Shown here: in pieces, positions 23,158-31,717 of the stretch
Numbering within the stretch: position 1 is the stretch's first letter
How the letters are laid out: every line of letters begins with the position of its first letter
Source of the DNA: a virus
IMG/VR virus record: IMGVR_UViG_3300027976_000006
Span: 1 to 64,000 of that record
Length of the DNA stretch: 64,000 nucleotides
Strand: one strand, 5' to 3'
Notes under the pieces: generated by a model
What the model saw: only the letters and a program-made list of their open reading frames with translations
Database searches by the model: none
Told to the model about the DNA's origin: nothing
Translations under genes and position numbers: made by a program

Positions 23158-25113
23158 TTATTCTGGGTCAACTAACGCACGACCTTGCATAGCAGAGCGA
23201 ACCTCGTCGCTGACGTGCATTTGCTCATAAGCGGACAAATCAGGCCAGCGCCCGTGCATTTGAAAGAGCATCATAGCCCCCATAGTGACCGCCTGCGCAA
23301 AATCGTCTGGACCTGCCGGATCTCGCAATATACGATAGTGATCTCGCCCGCTACCAGACTCGGCCTTATCTTCAATAAGGTTAAGAAAATCGTGGAGTAA
23401 CCCCACATCCTCTGAACCTTTGTGATCGTATTGAAAGAACCTAATGATGTGCGACTTAATAAACTGACAGCAGTAGTTTAAAGCACGATTACGGTCCATC
23501 GTGTAATGATTTCGAGGGTGCAGCTGATTAGCCGGTTTGAAGTTAATTAATCCTCTTTTAGCCGGGCCGATGTAGGCTACTGCCAGTATATTGGCAATGT
23601 CCACACCAGACTGTACTAGTAGGGTTTCTCGGACAGTACCGGCTCCGGTGTAATCGTGTACAACATGGCTGCAATGAAATGTTTGCATAATACCAAGGAT
23701 AAGCCTAGCCTCCCGCACATGATCGTGCGGAGTCAAGCTGCGTAAACCATAAATAACATCCACACGCCCATCCGGAGTTAGTCCGCAAACCGCTACCGTG
23801 GTGTAAGATTGCAAACTCATACTAGATTTGCCACGACTGACACCACCGCCGCCCCAATCGACAGAGACAAAGCGGTAGATATAATGGTCAATATTATTTT
23901 TTGCTTCGTCAACAAGACAAGCCCAAGGAAGACAAGCAGCCTGCTTTAAGTCGGTCACTGTTACTAGCTTGGAACCACTGTCCCAGGACTCCCCGCAAAC
24001 TTCGTTGTAGAACACATTAATCGGAACATTGCCTTTTCCATTCAGTTTGTCTACAAGTTTTTGCCATTTTTCTGGGTCAGCGTAGTGCATAGGCATAATT
24101 AGCTGAGGAACATGATACCCAACAAACGACCACCGCCTATCTGCATGCCGATGCACCCAGCGTCCCGTGCCGCCTTGTGCAGCAGGCCGGGGATTTATAG
24201 GCTTTGCACATTTGGCACAAATTACGCCGGGCACAGTCTCGCTAATGCCGGAATGGGGAGGACCGATCATTTTGATCAGGTCATACTCTAGCGCCGGTAT
24301 ATTCCAGTGCCCGCAACCCGGGTGGGGACAACGGATAATCCATTCAGCCATGGACGAGTCGTTCCAAAGTTTTTCAATGGTATTGTCTAGCGTTTTGGGA
24401 GTACCGGCATATTGAATGATCCCCCAATCCCTGGAAGCCGACAATGTCTCGTGAATGATAGGTAAAAATGAAATGTCCATGTACTGGATTTCATCAATAC
24501 AATTTTTGTCTGCACTTACGCCACGAATTCTTTCAGCGTCGGTGTAAGCAAAAGAAAAAAGCATTTGAGACTTGTTCTTAAACGAACGCTGCAGCACATT
24601 GTTAACCGTAGTCTCCCCGGAGAATAAGCGGCCCACAGGGCTGCTTTCTATAAAAGGAGCTACGTAGTTTTGCGAAAATCTTCGCACCATTTCAAACAAT
24701 GGTGTGATATAAAGCGTTGAAAAATAAGGAATACAGTTGGCAAATAATACTCCTTGCGCTGCAAGTGAAGTGGACTTTGACACCTGTCTTCCTGTTTTTA
24801 ATAAGGTAGTGCGTGGCATCCTTGTTCTAAAGAAAGGAGCGAAAGGAAAATGGTCATGTAAGTGATAAGGTTTACCTCTGATGGATAGCAGCAGGGGTAA
24901 TAAAGGTTTCAAAGTTAAATAACCGGTTTTAGCCATAACATGCTGGACCATGCGTAACTGTTGAATTTGCTGAGTATCTAAAGAATTCTTCATGTAATCA
25001 GACAGCAGCGACGACTCCAGCATCGAACTAAAATCAATTTCAGTCTTTGACTCTCGTTCTTCTGCTAGCATCTGACTAGCAGTCTTTTTTATTGCGTTTA
25101 TTTCATTACTCAT
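23158..25113 (-). CDS. Large terminase subunit (TerL)
   Basis: 651 residues on the reverse strand. ATPase: Walker A-like TGRQVSKS (107-114), Walker B CIDE (DE 207-208), a coupling AGTPKT motif (about 236-241). A zinc site CPHPGC (262, 267) and CAKC (299, 302) sits between ATPase and nuclease, as in the GpA-type lineage. RNase H-like nuclease: FVSVDWGGGG with Asp 419, DYTGAG, and a C-terminal DDFAQA Asp. It packages DNA into proheads with ATP and cuts concatemers. No SD precedes the ATG. No small subunit is recognised nearby. Confidence 0.85.
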   Translation of the reverse strand: MSNEINAIKKTASQMLAEERESKTEIDFSSMLESSLLSDYMKNSLDTQQIQQLRMVQHVMAKTGYLTLKPLLPLLLSIRGKPYHLHDHFPFAPFFRTRMPRTTLLKTGRQVSKSTSLAAQGVLFANCIPYFSTLYITPLFEMVRRFSQNYVAPFIESSPVGRLFSGETTVNNVLQRSFKNKSQMLFSFAYTDAERIRGVSADKNCIDEIQYMDISFLPIIHETLSASRDWGIIQYAGTPKTLDNTIEKLWNDSSMAEWIIRCPHPGCGHWNIPALEYDLIKMIGPPHSGISETVPGVICAKCAKPINPRPAAQGGTGRWVHRHADRRWSFVGYHVPQLIMPMHYADPEKWQKLVDKLNGKGNVPINVFYNEVCGESWDSGSKLVTVTDLKQAACLPWACLVDEAKNNIDHYIYRFVSVDWGGGGVSRGKSSMSLQSYTTVAVCGLTPDGRVDVIYGLRSLTPHDHVREARLILGIMQTFHCSHVVHDYTGAGTVRETLLVQSGVDIANILAVAYIGPAKRGLINFKPANQLHPRNHYTMDRNRALNYCCQFIKSHIIRFFQYDHKGSEDVGLLHDFLNLIEDKAESGSGRDHYRILRDPAGPDDFAQAVTMGAMMLFQMHGRWPDLSAYEQMHVSDEVRSAMQGRALVDPE

Positions 25114-25128
25114 AGTAAGGAGCTTTAT

Positions 25129-25287
25129 ATGTCAAAGCCAGAAATTAGCCAAACAATTGGCTTGTTAGTTGCCTACCCAGCACTTGTTATGGGACTAGTA
25201 TGTTACTATACTGGAGCAGGCCTGACAAGTGCTGGATCTTTTTTGATAAATGCAAGCGGGCTAATACCGACTAAGGTAATAGATTAA
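25129..25287 (+). CDS. Small membrane protein
   Basis: 52 residues, SD AAGGAG. One or two hydrophobic segments (TIGLLVAYPALVMGLVCYY and SAGSFLINASGLI). First of a cluster of four tiny genes before the DUF1360-like one. No family recognised; a holin-like role is only possible from size. Confidence 0.6.
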   Translation: MSKPEISQTIGLLVAYPALVMGLVCYYTGAGLTSAGSFLINASGLIPTKVID

Positions 25288-25309
25288 CTTAACCCAAGGG
25301 GAGGCTACC

Positions 25310-25525
25310 ATGCCATCTCGCAGTGCCTACGCCTACCAAATCAGAAAAAGAATGCGACCGCTCGGAGGGCTGTCGCCATCGTTTTCTACTAAACAACTAT
25401 TAATTCACCAATACCCAGATCCCACTGGAAAACCTTTGAGCGAATTAATAATTGGTGAAGGCACACCTCCCCCGGATCGAGTAGTATTGTCATCGTGGTC
25501 TCCTCCTAACCCGGAAGAGCCATAA
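25310..25525 (+). CDS. Small Pro-rich hypothetical protein
   Basis: 71 residues, SD AAGGGGAGG. Basic N-terminus (RSAYAYQIRKRMRPLGG) and a Pro-rich end (GEGTPPPDRVVLSSWSPPNPEEP). No family recognised. Confidence 0.55.
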   Translation: MPSRSAYAYQIRKRMRPLGGLSPSFSTKQLLIHQYPDPTGKPLSELIIGEGTPPPDRVVLSSWSPPNPEEP

Positions 25526-25527
25526 AA

Positions 25528-25662
25528 ATGGATCCAGATATTGCGCTTTGGGCGCTATGCTACGGCATAGCCGCCGTTGTTATGTTTTCCTTGGGATTAT
25601 ACCTTCCTGCGATACTCGCAGGGGGTATATTATATGTTGGCTTGCGTCTAGCGGGCCATTAA
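25528..25662 (+). CDS. Tiny two-segment membrane protein
   Basis: 44 residues, 2 nt after the upstream stop. Nearly all hydrophobic (ALWALCYGIAAVVMFSLGLY and ILAGGILYVGLRLAG). No family recognised. Confidence 0.55.
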   Translation: MDPDIALWALCYGIAAVVMFSLGLYLPAILAGGILYVGLRLAGH

Positions 25663-25671
25663 GGAATATTT

Positions 25672-26004
25672 ATGCTGATTATCGTTGCGGCGTTAGCCAC
25701 TTGGCAGATCGTGGAGATATGGAGACATTCAAAACTAATGGCATCGATGCGTAGTCGCACCGAAATGTGGGATAACCGGCTAGGTGAATTGCTTAGCTGC
25801 CCTTTTTGTCTATCGGTTTGGGTAAGTCTCTTTTGTCTGCTTGGTCTAGAGTTGACTGACTATGGGTTGGCGGGTTACACATTATCACTGATGATCAATG
25901 CCTTAGCGATATCTAGACTTGCCAACCTGGGCAACGATGTTTTTAAAAAGTTTTGTATGACTCCAAAAATAAATGTAAATTTCGAAGAAAAGGAAAATCA
26001 ATGA
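25672..26004 (+). CDS. DUF1360-like small membrane protein
   Basis: 110 residues with a membrane segment at the N-terminus and two more later. The motif SCPFCLSVWVSLFCLLG is the Cys-x2-Cys plus Val/Trp signature of DUF1360. Its paralogue on the reverse strand is at 4195-4488. ATGA-coupled to the next gene. Function unknown. Confidence 0.6.
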   Translation: MLIIVAALATWQIVEIWRHSKLMASMRSRTEMWDNRLGELLSCPFCLSVWVSLFCLLGLELTDYGLAGYTLSLMINALAISRLANLGNDVFKKFCMTPKINVNFEEKENQ

Positions 26005-26351
26005 GCCAAGAATCCGAAATAGAAACTAAATTTATGTTTGATGAAAAATTAAACAATAAGTTTAGAGAGGCGGCACACGCCGCGTTTTTGGAAGTACCGG
26101 AGTTGCGTAGTGTGATAGTAGTATACGATTACTACCGAAATCTAAACGACATGCCGGACATCAGCAAAGGTTTATGGCTGACTGCCGAGAATAGCGATAA
26201 AAAACCAATAGACTCAGTTGCGGGTTCGTTGGGTGCGTTATTGCAAAGTACTGCACACATCTTGGATGAAATGTTTGCCAGACATCAAGCACTGCAAACG
26301 CAACTAGTGGAACTTTCCAAACAAATCCTAGAAAAGAAAATGGAGATTTAA
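26001..26351 (+). CDS. Hypothetical protein, 116 residues
   Basis: Start ATG 26001 overlaps the previous stop (ATGA). Helical with a central VIVVYDYYRNLNDMPDIS strand and a coiled-coil-like C-terminus (RHQALQTQLVELSKQILEKK). No family recognised. Confidence 0.55.
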   Translation: MSQESEIETKFMFDEKLNNKFREAAHAAFLEVPELRSVIVVYDYYRNLNDMPDISKGLWLTAENSDKKPIDSVAGSLGALLQSTAHILDEMFARHQALQTQLVELSKQILEKKMEI

Positions 26352-26354
26352 AAA

Positions 26355-26780
26355 ATGAATAATACAGTCAAAGAGACTAAAAGTTTAAGACAGCGGGTTA
26401 TTGTCGCTATTCTAGAACGACCGGAGGGGGTAACCGATAAAGAACTAGCTGGGCTAACTGGTGGCCAACAAGTCGCCGTTACGGCGATACGGTACAATGC
26501 AGTCCAGACTGGGCTGGTTAAGTATCACGGAACGCGAATGGGCCGAGCTGGGAGTTCAATCAAAACGTGGGTGGCGGCCAGTACCAAAGAAAAAAAATCG
26601 TTTAAGTATGCGGCAACTACATCTATCGATTCTTTGCTAGACGCAGCAACGCAGAAGCTCGCAGGACTGTTTGAGCAGCATAAAAAAACAAGTATTGATT
26701 TTGAATCTCTAAAAGTAATGCTAGCCGAGCTTAAACAAACTGCGGAAAACAGGGTTAATGAAATTTCCAAGTTACTGTAA
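26355..26780 (+). CDS. Hypothetical protein with N-terminal winged-helix-like domain
   Basis: 141 residues. Residues 10-70 (LRQRVIVAILERPEGVTDKELAGLTGGQQVAVTAIRYNAVQTG) have helix-turn-helix character, with an E-x-x-x-x-L-A-x-x-T recognition-like pattern. A second helical part with heptad-like Leu follows. A DNA-binding regulator is possible; not proven. Confidence 0.5.
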   Translation: MNNTVKETKSLRQRVIVAILERPEGVTDKELAGLTGGQQVAVTAIRYNAVQTGLVKYHGTRMGRAGSSIKTWVAASTKEKKSFKYAATTSIDSLLDAATQKLAGLFEQHKKTSIDFESLKVMLAELKQTAENRVNEISKLL

Positions 26781-26794
26781 AGAAAGGAATTGGG

Positions 26795-27043
26795 ATGAAA
26801 AAGGAAAATTATATGGTGCCTAGCCCCGATATCGCAGCAGCTGAAACGCAAGCTTTGATCGTTCCAGTGCTTGTGGTTAGAAAAGACGGCAATGACACGA
26901 GTACGCAGTTAAGAATCAGTTGCATAGGAAATGGGTATTTAGTAAAGACGGGAAATACTCCAATTTATTACGCAACTAAAGAGGACATGGCGAAAGCTGT
27001 CTATTTGGGATTGTTAAGTCTAACCTGTGGCGTTGAAAAATGA
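26795..27043 (+). CDS. Hypothetical protein upstream of methyltransferase
   Basis: 82 residues, SD AAAGGAA. The stop overlaps the next gene's start by 4 nt. Beta-rich (LIVPVLVVRKDGNDTSTQLRISCIGNGYLV). No family recognised. Confidence 0.55.
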   Translation: MKKENYMVPSPDIAAAETQALIVPVLVVRKDGNDTSTQLRISCIGNGYLVKTGNTPIYYATKEDMAKAVYLGLLSLTCGVEK

Positions 27044-28299
27044 AATACTTATCTGTGTGCTCCGGCATAGAAGCAGCCACTGTCGCATGGCATCCACTTA
27101 AATGGGTGCCAGTGGCTTTTTCTGAAATTGATAAGTTTCCTTCCGCAGTACTCAGGCACCACTACCCAACCGTGCCTAACCTTGGCGACATGACTAAGTA
27201 TAAAGATTGGAAACCACATGCAGAAATCGACCTACTCGTCGGAGGAACTCCTTGCCAAAGTTTTAGCATCGCAGGATTACGCAAAGGTCTTGAAGACCCC
27301 AGAGGTAATCTTATGCTTACCTATCTTGCAATCGCTGAAAGTTACCAACCTCGGTGGCTCGTTTGGGAAAATGTCCCTGGCGTTCTGTCAAGTAACCAAG
27401 GAAGGGATTTTGGAACCTTCCTCGGAGCGCTGGGGAACTTGGGGTATGGGTTCGCCTTTAGGGTGCTGGACGCTCAATGGTTCGGAGTGGCGCAAAGACG
27501 TCGTCGTGTGTTCGTTGTCGGATGTCTTGGAGACGCAGGCCGTGCCGCCCAAGTTTTATTTGAGTCCGAAAGCGTGCGCCGGAATCCTACGCCGAGCCGC
27601 GAAAAGGGGCAAAAAATTGCCGCCACTCTTACAGATGGCTCTGGAGAGCGTGGCGTCGATGCCGATCAAATAGCCAATGGTAACTATGCAATTGGTACGG
27701 ATTGTTACAACGGTTCGATCACTGGTGAGGTAGCGGCAACGCTAGGCACACCGGGTAGTAGTTCTAATGCGTCAGGTCCTACAGTTATGCAAGCCATGTG
27801 CTTTGATCGACAAAGTAGTGGAGAGTATGGGACTGCACCAGTAGCTTCGACCATGGCTGCCCGCGATCACAAAGGTGCAAGCGACATCGTGGTACATCCA
27901 ATTGTTTTAATGGATCAGGGTGGCAGCGTAATGAATGTAATGACAGATGGCACAATTGGAACTTTGCGTAGAGAAACAAAAGGGCATGAACCTTCAATTC
28001 TTTGTTTTTCAACAGCAAAAAAGGCTGGAACATTGCGTGCCAACCCAGACAGTGGTTTTCAGTCAGACGGTTCTCCAGTTGAGGGGGTTGTTATTAACAC
28101 ATTCCCTTTGGCAGTTCGCCGTCTGACCCCTCGTGAATGCGAGCGACTTCAAGGATTTCCAGACGATTACACCGCGATTCCTTGGGGTAAAAAATCAGCA
28201 AGCGAATGTCCTGATGGTCTGCGTTACAAAGCATTAGGCAACTCAATGGCTGTGCCTGTAATGCGGTGGATTGGCGAAAGAATCGACAAGTTGAAGTAA
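27040..28299 (+). CDS. DNA cytosine-5 methyltransferase
   Basis: 419 residues with the C5-MTase motifs in order: SAM-binding LSVCSGIEAATVAW (4-17), catalytic PCQS with Cys 72, ENVPG (110-114), QRRRRVF (152-158), a target-recognition region of about 150 residues, and LTPRECERLQGFPDDY plus ALGNSMAVPV at the C-terminus. It methylates cytosine in DNA, which could protect phage DNA from host restriction. The central part shares its DNA with the overlapping ORF at 27218. ATGA-coupled upstream. Confidence 0.9.
   Translation: MKYLSVCSGIEAATVAWHPLKWVPVAFSEIDKFPSAVLRHHYPTVPNLGDMTKYKDWKPHAEIDLLVGGTPCQSFSIAGLRKGLEDPRGNLMLTYLAIAESYQPRWLVWENVPGVLSSNQGRDFGTFLGALGNLGYGFAFRVLDAQWFGVAQRRRRVFVVGCLGDAGRAAQVLFESESVRRNPTPSREKGQKIAATLTDGSGERGVDADQIANGNYAIGTDCYNGSITGEVAATLGTPGSSSNASGPTVMQAMCFDRQSSGEYGTAPVASTMAARDHKGASDIVVHPIVLMDQGGSVMNVMTDGTIGTLRRETKGHEPSILCFSTAKKAGTLRANPDSGFQSDGSPVEGVVINTFPLAVRRLTPRECERLQGFPDDYTAIPWGKKSASECPDGLRYKALGNSMAVPVMRWIGERIDKLK
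27218..27673 (+). CDS. Overlapping gene inside the methyltransferase, another frame
   Basis: 151 codons in the +1 frame relative to the methyltransferase. The C-terminal 80 residues (WGMGSPLGCWTLNGSEW, VCSLSDVLETQAVPPKFY, LSPKACAGILRRAAKRGKK) match from memory a widespread small phage protein of unknown function that contains S-L-S-x-V-L-E-T and LS-x-KAC-x-GILRRA. If right, both frames are coding here. The N-terminal 70 residues are less convincing, and its start may lie at an internal Met (27446). No SD. Confidence 0.5.
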   Translation: MQKSTYSSEELLAKVLASQDYAKVLKTPEVILCLPILQSLKVTNLGGSFGKMSLAFCQVTKEGILEPSSERWGTWGMGSPLGCWTLNGSEWRKDVVVCSLSDVLETQAVPPKFYLSPKACAGILRRAAKRGKKLPPLLQMALESVASMPIK

Positions 28300-28314
28300 T
28301 TTTATCAATTATAT

Positions 28315-28333
28315 TGTGTGCGTATTTGCACAC
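28315..28333 (+). promoter_or_regulatory. Small hairpin before lipoprotein gene
   Basis: GTGTGC-GTATTT-GCACAC. No T-tract follows. Confidence 0.4.
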
Positions 28334-28349
28334 CCAAAAGGAGGTTTGA

Positions 28350-28511
28350 ATGAGGATAAAGCTAAGTGTTGTGTTGTTAACATTAGTGTTGTTAGGCAAC
28401 ATAGGCTGTACACGCACGCTGGAATACACCACCAGCACCGAAGTGTATCCAACCAATCCCAACGTGATACAAAAAATAAACATAAGCACAACAATTAAAA
28501 CTCAATGGTAA
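28350..28511 (+). CDS. Small lipoprotein
   Basis: 53 residues, SD AGGAGG. A lipoprotein signal (MRIKLSVVLLTLVLLGNIGC) with Cys 20 as the presumed lipid attachment site, then a 33-residue exported tail. Resembles o-spanin-type outer membrane lipoproteins in size, but no partner i-spanin is seen next to it. Spanin assignment is therefore weak. Confidence 0.65.
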   Translation: MRIKLSVVLLTLVLLGNIGCTRTLEYTTSTEVYPTNPNVIQKINISTTIKTQW

Positions 28512-28541
28512 AGAGTTAAATTTATAAAAAGGAGATTAGAA

Positions 28542-28934
28542 ATGACACCGTATCATCATGCGGTATCCTCCGCCAGCAGATTTGGTGGTAATGCCGAGGA
28601 TTATATGGAAATCCACAACTGGTTCGATGAGACCAAAGGCTTCACAGGTAATTGGACTCATCGGGCTATGCGCCACCATTCCGCAGGGGTAGAATGGGCG
28701 ACACACAAATTTGGACACACCATAGTAAACAGTGATAAAATTAAAGTCCCAGTCAAATTCATTGCCGAACAGCACATAGAGGAAGACTGTGGATTTATCC
28801 CAACGATTCAAACTTGGTTAAAACCTCTCACAGAACAGCCAGAATCTTGGATGTTGAGAGTAGCTAAAAAAAGCACTAAAAGCGTTTTAAAAATCGAACA
28901 AACGCCCACAGAGGAGGAAGAAAAACAATGTTAG
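28542..28934 (+). CDS. DUF6915-like protein
   Basis: 130 residues, SD AGGAGA. It begins MTPYHHAVSSASRFGGNAEDYMEIHNWFDETKGF and carries HRAMRHHSAG, EQHIEEDCG and TIQTWLK, which follow the pattern of the DUF6915 family (bacteria and phages). Conserved His/Asp/Glu positions hint at a metal site. Function not known. Confidence 0.6.
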   Translation: MTPYHHAVSSASRFGGNAEDYMEIHNWFDETKGFTGNWTHRAMRHHSAGVEWATHKFGHTIVNSDKIKVPVKFIAEQHIEEDCGFIPTIQTWLKPLTEQPESWMLRVAKKSTKSVLKIEQTPTEEEEKQC

Positions 28935-29266
28935 ACCCAATAGCGTTACCAAGGGAAATTTTTGACCGAGCTCGCAAGTTTGGGATAGAAGCTATTGTAC
29001 TTAATTTCGAAGGAGGAAGTGACGAAGGAAATTTACTGATAAACTTAAAAAGAAAGGGCAACCAGCCTCACAAAAACTTCGATACATTTGAATCCGAGAT
29101 AGAAGACTGGGCATGGTCTGCCTATGTGTACAGCGGAGCCGGCGACGGCTCGGCTTATGGAGACGATATCACTTATGATCTCATGAATATGGAAGTGGAC
29201 ACAGCAGAATGGTATTGCCAAAGAGTCGAGGGCGACGGTGCCTCTGTTGCATTAGAAATAGAATAA
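28928..29266 (+). CDS. DUF6878-like protein
   Basis: 112 residues, overlapping the upstream gene by 7 nt. The pattern FGIEAIVLNFEGGSDEGNL, then IEDWAWSAYVY, SGAGDGSAYGDDITYDL resembles DUF6878. Acidic, no membrane segment. Function not known. Confidence 0.55.
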   Translation: MLDPIALPREIFDRARKFGIEAIVLNFEGGSDEGNLLINLKRKGNQPHKNFDTFESEIEDWAWSAYVYSGAGDGSAYGDDITYDLMNMEVDTAEWYCQRVEGDGASVALEIE

Positions 29267-29293
29267 ATAAAAAAAAACTAAGGAGAAAAATTA

Positions 29294-29995
29294 ATGAATG
29301 CTAATGATTTAGAAATAGAAAATTACGGAGCAACCTGCTTAGATTTGTTAGAAACCAAAATGTACCGACATTTGTTTTCTCTGGCAGAACACTGGAAGAA
29401 CTACGCATATTTCACCCCCCAAGGTGGAGCCCGCCTAGGATCCATTGCGGGGTACATCACCGCATTAAAGCATCTTGGCAAGCAAGAACTTGCGGAACAA
29501 ATGGCAGAAGATTTTATAACTAAAATGGCGTGGTTAACTCGAGTTAACTACAACTCAAACTCTATCGTAATAAATCATCAAGAATCCATGATAGAGACCC
29601 AACTTTTATTTTCAGCCGAAGATACTTCTCCGGTTAACATAAGAGTGCCAAGGCAAAAAGTTATCTTACACGATGATGGTTGCCTCCATAGTTTCAATTT
29701 TGTTGTGTATTTTCCGTTAGACTATAAACTATACTGGGAATGTTTTAAAAAGCACGCAGAGGAAAAGCAAAATCCGCATCAAAGCGTAGTGGAGGAGTTG
29801 AAGATAGAAACAGGGATTCGTAACCACGAAGGATACGAACAATTAATCAATGAACATGCGTACAAAAATGGGTATAAATATACGCAGTATTACACCTACG
29901 GTTACAACGGCGGGCTTATTTATCATGGGCCAGATGCGGGAGAAACATTTTCGGTGTGCGTGCAAAAAAATGTTTTGTGGAGCATTCACACTTAA
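29294..29995 (+). CDS. Hypothetical protein, 233 residues
   Basis: SD AAGGAG. Soluble, rich in Tyr/His at the C-terminus (YKNGYKYTQYYTYGYNGGLIYHG). The middle has alternating strands. No family recognised. Confidence 0.5.
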   Translation: MNANDLEIENYGATCLDLLETKMYRHLFSLAEHWKNYAYFTPQGGARLGSIAGYITALKHLGKQELAEQMAEDFITKMAWLTRVNYNSNSIVINHQESMIETQLLFSAEDTSPVNIRVPRQKVILHDDGCLHSFNFVVYFPLDYKLYWECFKKHAEEKQNPHQSVVEELKIETGIRNHEGYEQLINEHAYKNGYKYTQYYTYGYNGGLIYHGPDAGETFSVCVQKNVLWSIHT

Positions 29996-30010
29996 TTAGG
30001 AAGGGAACTT

Positions 30011-30607
30011 ATGAAAAACAAAGGTTACGAAGCGTGGGCGTCTCGGCTGCAATTCTTTAATGGAGAATTTGGTTTTGGCCCCCTTAAACTAATCAAAAAC
30101 GAAGACGGTAGGCTGCACTGTGACAACGGTCCAGCTTACATTAGTCTTACCAGAGTAATCTGGTACAAAAACGGCCAACTACACGGCATGGATGCGGATA
30201 AATTTGGTAGTATTTTATACTATTACGAAGGAGTGAGGATTCCTCCCCACTTTTTCACAAAGCCTAAATCCGTTACACTAAAGGAGGTATTGCAAAATCC
30301 GAATGCGGAAGTAAGATATGTGGGGATAAAGATCATTGGGCTGGATAATATTATGGCTTTGCCGACCACACTGGTGATCCACAAAGATGTGGATCAGTTT
30401 GGAAGAGAAAGAATTTTATTTGAAATCCCAAAAGTGTTTGACGAACCTACCTTGTATGTAAAGGTAGTTAATTCAACGGCAGAACCCGATGGTACTTATA
30501 AGAATTATTTCTTGTGCGTACCACCAACGATGAAGACCTGTTTAGAGGCGGTGGCGTGGACCAACTACATGAAGGCAGATGAATACTGTCCTTCGCAAGA
30601 ATCTTAG
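30011..30607 (+). CDS. DUF6745-like protein
   Basis: 198 residues. It carries GRLHCDNGPAYISLTRVIWYKNGQLHG, a C-terminal LYVKVVNSTAEPDGTYKNYFLCVPPT and the EAVAWTNYM end, which resemble DUF6745. The next gene encodes the small partner usually found with this family. Function unknown. Confidence 0.6.
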   Translation: MKNKGYEAWASRLQFFNGEFGFGPLKLIKNEDGRLHCDNGPAYISLTRVIWYKNGQLHGMDADKFGSILYYYEGVRIPPHFFTKPKSVTLKEVLQNPNAEVRYVGIKIIGLDNIMALPTTLVIHKDVDQFGRERILFEIPKVFDEPTLYVKVVNSTAEPDGTYKNYFLCVPPTMKTCLEAVAWTNYMKADEYCPSQES

Positions 30608-30617
30608 GAGTTATATC

Positions 30618-30944
30618 ATGAAGAAGTTTCAAGCGCGGCAAGGTGATATCTTTTTTACGGTAGTAGCTAAACCAAAGAATTTACACGGTATGAAAATACA
30701 CGACTCCCGAATTCTAGCGTTCGGTGAGGTGACTGGTCACAGTCACGCCCTCAAAGAAGGGTCAGCAGTGCAGCGTTATGTTAATGCGGGAGGAGATATT
30801 TATTTATTCTCCGAGGAAGAAACCAGCGTTGGGCACGACGAGCATTCCGATATAAAACTTCCAGCCAACAAATGGATCAAGGTTACACGACAACGGGAAT
30901 TTGATCCACTGGCTGCTAACCGACAGCGTACAGTTGCAGATTAA
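30618..30944 (+). CDS. Conserved protein paired with DUF6745
   Basis: 108 residues from ATG 30618 (SD AGGAG). MKKFQARQGDIFFTVV, then FGEVTGHSHALKEG and QREFDP: beta-rich with a conserved GEVTGHxH motif that often neighbours DUF6745-like genes. His residues may bind metal. Function not known. Closed by a terminator. Confidence 0.6.
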   Translation: MKKFQARQGDIFFTVVAKPKNLHGMKIHDSRILAFGEVTGHSHALKEGSAVQRYVNAGGDIYLFSEEETSVGHDEHSDIKLPANKWIKVTRQREFDPLAANRQRTVAD

Positions 30945-30973
30945 GTTTTAGTCTAGTTTACCCGTCGAACCAA

Positions 30974-30998
30974 GGGAGCAAGTGTTTGCTCCCTTTTT
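30974..30998 (+). terminator. Intrinsic terminator
   Basis: GGGAGCAA (30974-30981), TTGCTCCC (30986-30993), then TTTTTT. Same stem as the terminator at 16713. Confidence 0.9.
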
Positions 30999-31037
30999 TA
31001 TTTGAATTGATAGTTTTTATTTTAAGGAATTAATGTT

Positions 31038-31355
31038 ATGGAAAAAGTAAAAAGTCAGTCGTCTTTAGTAAACCCTACTGGCAGCCCCGCTCTAAGCCTG
31101 AGCGAAGTGGCACAACAATACATAGGGCAGCAATGTGCTGTACTCTGTGCACGGTACAACTACCGTGGAATTATGAGCGCCGTAGGTTCAGATTTCATAA
31201 TATTGGCACAAGCTCGTGCCGTGGAAACTTCAGGGGCATCCTCACTGGAAGAACCGCAAACAGAAGATATCATCACTTCGAGCATAGTAATCAGCCTAGG
31301 TGCGATAGAAATCATTTATCAGCCACGCTGGTGCTTTGCACCGTTGGATAAATAA
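31038..31355 (+). CDS. Hypothetical protein (DUF6948-like, uncertain)
   Basis: 105 residues with weak SD. The middle QYIGQQCAVLCARYNYRGIMSAVGSDFIILAQARAVETSGASS and the beta-rich end IEIIYQPRWCF look somewhat like DUF6948 proteins. Low support. Confidence 0.4.
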   Translation: MEKVKSQSSLVNPTGSPALSLSEVAQQYIGQQCAVLCARYNYRGIMSAVGSDFIILAQARAVETSGASSLEEPQTEDIITSSIVISLGAIEIIYQPRWCFAPLDK

Positions 31356-31379
31356 TAATGCGTAAAATCGTAGATATAA

Positions 31380-31402
31380 GGGCTAGAGCATCGCTCTAGC
31401 CC
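31380..31402 (+). terminator. Possible terminator hairpin
   Basis: GGGCTAGAGC-ATC-GCTCTAGCCC, 10 bp, before CGTGGGCGTGTTTTAG. The T-tract is weak, so a processing or attenuator hairpin is equally possible. Confidence 0.4.
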
Positions 31403-31454
31403 CGTGGGCGTGTTTTAGCACAATGAAACCTTCACACATAAAAGGAGTGATGCA

Positions 31455-31604
31455 ATGATAAGAAGGTCTGTTAGCACAACGCATAAATCTGAATCTTGGT
31501 TTAGGTGTGTATCTTGGTCTAAACTTTTACGGCAGACTTGGTCTGCGTCTTGGTCTACTGCCCAACAAGAATCGTACAATGTAACAAGAGTCGCACGGCG
31601 GTAG
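31455..31604 (+). CDS. Degenerate Ser-Trp peptide gene 1
   Basis: 49 residues, SD AAGGAG: MIRRSVSTTHKSESWFRCVSW. Carries SW-type elements (SWF, SWSK, TWSASWST) with little repetition. Probably the most diverged member of the family that follows. Function unknown. Confidence 0.5.
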   Translation: MIRRSVSTTHKSESWFRCVSWSKLLRQTWSASWSTAQQESYNVTRVARR

Positions 31605-31634
31605 ATCAATAATGATAATGAACTTTGGCCTAAC

Positions 31635-31659
31635 CCCAAGACTTGCTATAAGTCTTGGG
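31635..31659 (+). promoter_or_regulatory. Hairpin between Ser-Trp genes 1 and 2
   Basis: CCCAAGACTT (31635-31644), GCTAT, AAGTCTTGGG (31650-31659). No T-tract. Confidence 0.4.
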
Positions 31660-31717
31660 CACTCATCCATAGACTTCATGGTTTTTCTAAAAACGCTAAA
31701 TAATGGAGACATAAAAA

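Noticed and set aside
25548-25754. 68-codon ORF over the tiny membrane gene
   Set aside because: Shadow of 25528-25662 and 25672-26004, no SD.
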